A stretch of DNA of 64,000 nucleotides from Pseudomonadota bacterium (lineage in GTDB: Bacteria > Pseudomonadota > Alphaproteobacteria > Rhizobiales > Rhizobiaceae): positions 1-64,000 of the forward strand of contig JAEYDD010000038.1 of NCBI GenBank assembly GCA_023404095.1, read 5' to 3'. Under the pieces are notes generated by a model that saw nothing but the letters and a program-made list of their open reading frames with translations, was not told the DNA's origin and did not search any database. Position numbers and translations under genes: made by a program. Below are positions 62,250 to 64,000 of this stretch, piece by piece. How positions within the stretch are numbered: position 1 is the stretch's first letter; each line of letters starts with the position of its first letter.

Positions 62250-62382
62250 GGCCGACGCTGCGGGCGATGCCGTTGCGACGTGCAACCGGCAGCCGGGATC
62301 TTGAGATGCGCCGTCAGGCCTGCGACCTTTTCCGTCACAGGCCTGACGGCGCACCCGGCACATGCGCAACACCCGGTCCGCC

Positions 62383-63108
62383 TCAATCGGCGTGGACTTC
62401 CCCGCCGAGGTAGAGCTTGCGCATGGCCGGATCTTCGAGGAGATCCGATGCCTTCGCTGTCATCGCCACCTGGCCGAGCGAGAGCACATATGCGCGGTCG
62501 GCGATGCCGAGCGCTTCGAAGGCGTTCTGCTCCACCATGAGGATGCACATCCCTTCGCTGTCGCGGATCGCGCCGATCGCATCGAAAACCTCATGCATCA
62601 TCAGAGGCGAGAGGCCGGCCGAGGGCTCGTCGAGGAGCAGGATCTCGGGGCCGGCGATCAGCGCGCGGGCGAGCGAGAGGATCTGCCGCTCGCCGCCCGA
62701 GAGGGCGGATGCCTTGCGGTTCTTCTTGCCGGCCAGCGCGGGGTATTGATCCATCAGCGCAGCGAAACGCTTTTCCTTCTCCGCCTTGGCAAGCTGGCGG
62801 GCGCCGAGCAGGATGTTCTCGGCCACCGTCAGCGTACCGAAGACGTTGTCGGTCTGCGGCACGTAGCCAACCCTGTGGTGGCGCACCTTCTCGTGGATCG
62901 GCACGGCGGTCACATCCGTGCCACCGAAGGTGATGCTGCCGGCGCGCGGGCGCACATAGCCGGCGATCGTCTTCAACAGCGTTGACTTGCCGCAGCCGTT
63001 CGGGCCGAGGATGGTGACGATCTCCCGGCGGTCGGCCGAAAGCGAGATCCCGGTGAGGATGTCGGCCCCGTCGCCGTATCCGGCCCTGATGTCCTTTGCT
63101 TCTATCAC
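62383..63108 (-). CDS. livF: LivF-type ABC transporter ATPase
   Basis: A 241-residue ATPase: Walker A GPNGCGKST (about 35-43), Q-loop region GYVPQTDNVFGTLTVAEN, signature LSGGERQILSLARAL (about 136), Walker B LLLDEPSAGLS (about 156). It is the last gene of a HAAT (branched-chain amino-acid/amide type) system and overlaps livG by four bases. Such systems also carry urea, amides or aromatic acids. Confidence 0.9.
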   Translation of the reverse strand: MIEAKDIRAGYGDGADILTGISLSADRREIVTILGPNGCGKSTLLKTIAGYVRPRAGSITFGGTDVTAVPIHEKVRHHRVGYVPQTDNVFGTLTVAENILLGARQLAKAEKEKRFAALMDQYPALAGKKNRKASALSGGERQILSLARALIAGPEILLLDEPSAGLSPLMMHEVFDAIGAIRDSEGMCILMVEQNAFEALGIADRAYVLSLGQVAMTAKASDLLEDPAMRKLYLGGEVHAD

Positions 63109-63863
63109 AGGGCCACCTTTCCTTTCTTCACGGCCTTGCCGAGGTAGGCCTCGACAACGCGCGCGTTGTCTTCCAGTTCGCGGGGCGCGCAGTCGGCGAT
63201 GATCTCGCCGCGGTCCAGCACCACGCAGCGCGAGCAGAGCTCACGGATGAACAGCATGTCATGCTCAACGACGAGGATGGCGACGCCCCTCTCGCGGTAG
63301 CGCTTGAGGATTGCCACCATGTCGGCGCGCAAGTTGGGATGGACGCCGGCGGTCGGTTCGTCGAGGCACAACAGCTTCGGCTTGCTGCGCAAGGCTGTCG
63401 CCACTGAAAGAAGCTTCTTCTGACCGCCGGAAAGCGCGCTTGCCGGCAGGTCCGCCACATGCGTCAGCCGGAACGATTCCAGAAGTTCGTCCAGTTCTTC
63501 GTCGAAGCGGAAAGGCCTCAGCATCGAGGCGAGGCTGGCGTTGCCGCTCGCACCTGCCTGGAGCACTTCGCGCACGGTCATGCGGTGCGGCATCGAGGGC
63601 AGCTGGAACGTGCGCACAAGCCCGTGGCCGGTGATGCGCTGCGCCGAGACATTGGTGATGTTGTCGCCCTGAAGCCGGATCTCGCCGCCATCTGACGGCA
63701 GGAAGCCGGAGATGACGCTGAGGGCCGTGCTCTTGCCAGAGCCGTTGGGCCCGAGCAGGCCGACGATCTCGCCGGCACGGAGGCCGAAGCTGATGCGGTC
63801 GAGCACCTTGTGGGCGCCGAAGGCCTTGGAGACATCCTTGAGTTCCAGAAGGTTACCGGCCAT
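63105..63863 (-). CDS. livG: LivG-type ABC transporter ATPase
   Basis: A 252-residue ATPase: Walker A GPNGSGKST (about 40-48), VRTFQLPSMPHRMTVREVLQ Q-loop (about 80), signature LSGGQKKLLSVATAL, Walker B LLCLDEPTAGVHP and the LVVEHDM H-loop (about 202). GGAGG before ATG 63861-63863 decides the start, within the last codons of the permease gene. Confidence 0.9.
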   Translation of the reverse strand: MAGNLLELKDVSKAFGAHKVLDRISFGLRAGEIVGLLGPNGSGKSTALSVISGFLPSDGGEIRLQGDNITNVSAQRITGHGLVRTFQLPSMPHRMTVREVLQAGASGNASLASMLRPFRFDEELDELLESFRLTHVADLPASALSGGQKKLLSVATALRSKPKLLCLDEPTAGVHPNLRADMVAILKRYRERGVAILVVEHDMLFIRELCSRCVVLDRGEIIADCAPRELEDNARVVEAYLGKAVKKGKVAL

Positions 63864-64000
63864 TGCTGCCTCCAACTTTCTCGGGGAAGAGCCCCTTCGG
63901 CCGCCACAGAAGGAAGGCGAGCAGCCCGCCGCCGACGATGATGAGCCGGGCGGCGGCGACGAAGTCGGTCGGCAGATCCAGCGCGTCCTTGACGAAGGGC
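63853..64000 (-). CDS. livM: LivM-type permease, C-terminal fragment
   Basis: Reverse strand codons read VAAARLIIVGGGLLAFLLWRP, then KGLFPEKVGGSNGR and stop at 63853. The hydrophobic helix followed by RPKGLFPE is the usual end of LivM permeases. The gene continues past the window edge. Overlaps livG by 11 bases. Confidence 0.75.
   Translation of the reverse strand, partial: PFVKDALDLPTDFVAAARLIIVGGGLLAFLLWRPKGLFPEKVGGSNGR

Overview
This window looks like Rhizobiaceae DNA (Rhizobium, Ensifer, Agrobacterium or Shinella relatives), probably from an accessory replicon or a plastic chromosomal region. The evidence is repeated DUF982 and DUF6894 genes, alphaproteobacterial EcfG-type promoter motifs, an unusual density of CUT2 sugar ABC transporters, and the rhizobial style of the proteins. 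I saw no rRNA, tRNA or CRISPR array.

Left part (1-13.8 kb): insertion sequences and a general-stress block. The N-terminal end of an IS66 tnpA is interrupted by an IS110/IS1111-type element with 12-bp inverted repeats, and a decayed IS5 transposase follows. Next come small genes typical of the rhizobial stress response (glycine-zipper lipoprotein, DUF6894, a 58-aa membrane protein, two DUF982, a CBS protein) and carbohydrate-reserve genes (glgA, glgX, treZ, an SDR). Five transcription units carry GGAAC-N16-(C)GTT motifs, so the block is probably controlled by the general stress sigma factor EcfG/RpoE2.

Mobile island (about 14.1-22.35 kb): a tyrosine integrase lies beside a truncated HigA-like antitoxin. 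A phage-type replication and modification module follows: ParB-like/MT-A70 methyltransferase, a DnaN sliding-clamp paralogue, a DNA methylase-like gene and a helix-turn-helix replication protein. Four of its genes carry frameshifts, an internal deletion or a stop, while the integrase, the clamp and three antisense DUF982 genes stay open. Structural phage genes are absent, so it is a decaying remnant. It ends directly against an outer-membrane beta-barrel gene.

Right part (23.5-64 kb): catabolic operons arranged back to back. (A) 24.2-36.1 kb is a tetronate (D-erythronate/threonate type) pathway, denD-otnK-otnC-otnI with a GlcG/HbpS-like protein and a GntR regulator. It diverges from a CUT2 transporter, an LVIVD beta-propeller protein and an FAD oxidoreductase. 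(B) 36.8-43.1 kb is a second CUT2 transporter with a fused DhaK-DhaL kinase and a SorC-type regulator. (C/D) 43.5-53.6 kb is a DeoR-controlled divergon: a third CUT2 transporter, an FGGY kinase and a D-tagatose-3-epimerase-like isomerase on one side, and a class II aldolase, a second FGGY kinase and a HAD-IIA phosphatase on the other. (E) 53.9-61.2 kb is an IclR-regulated set combining a PotD/PotA-like transporter with a fused PotB-PotC permease, a crotonase and an acyl-CoA ligase, suggesting import and CoA-activation of a carboxylic acid. (F) 61.8-64 kb holds an Lrp/AsnC regulator and the end of a branched-chain amino-acid-type transporter (livF, livG, partial livM).

Taken together, the right half is a series of transporter-kinase-aldolase modules that funnel rare four- to six-carbon sugars and sugar acids towards dihydroxyacetone phosphate.
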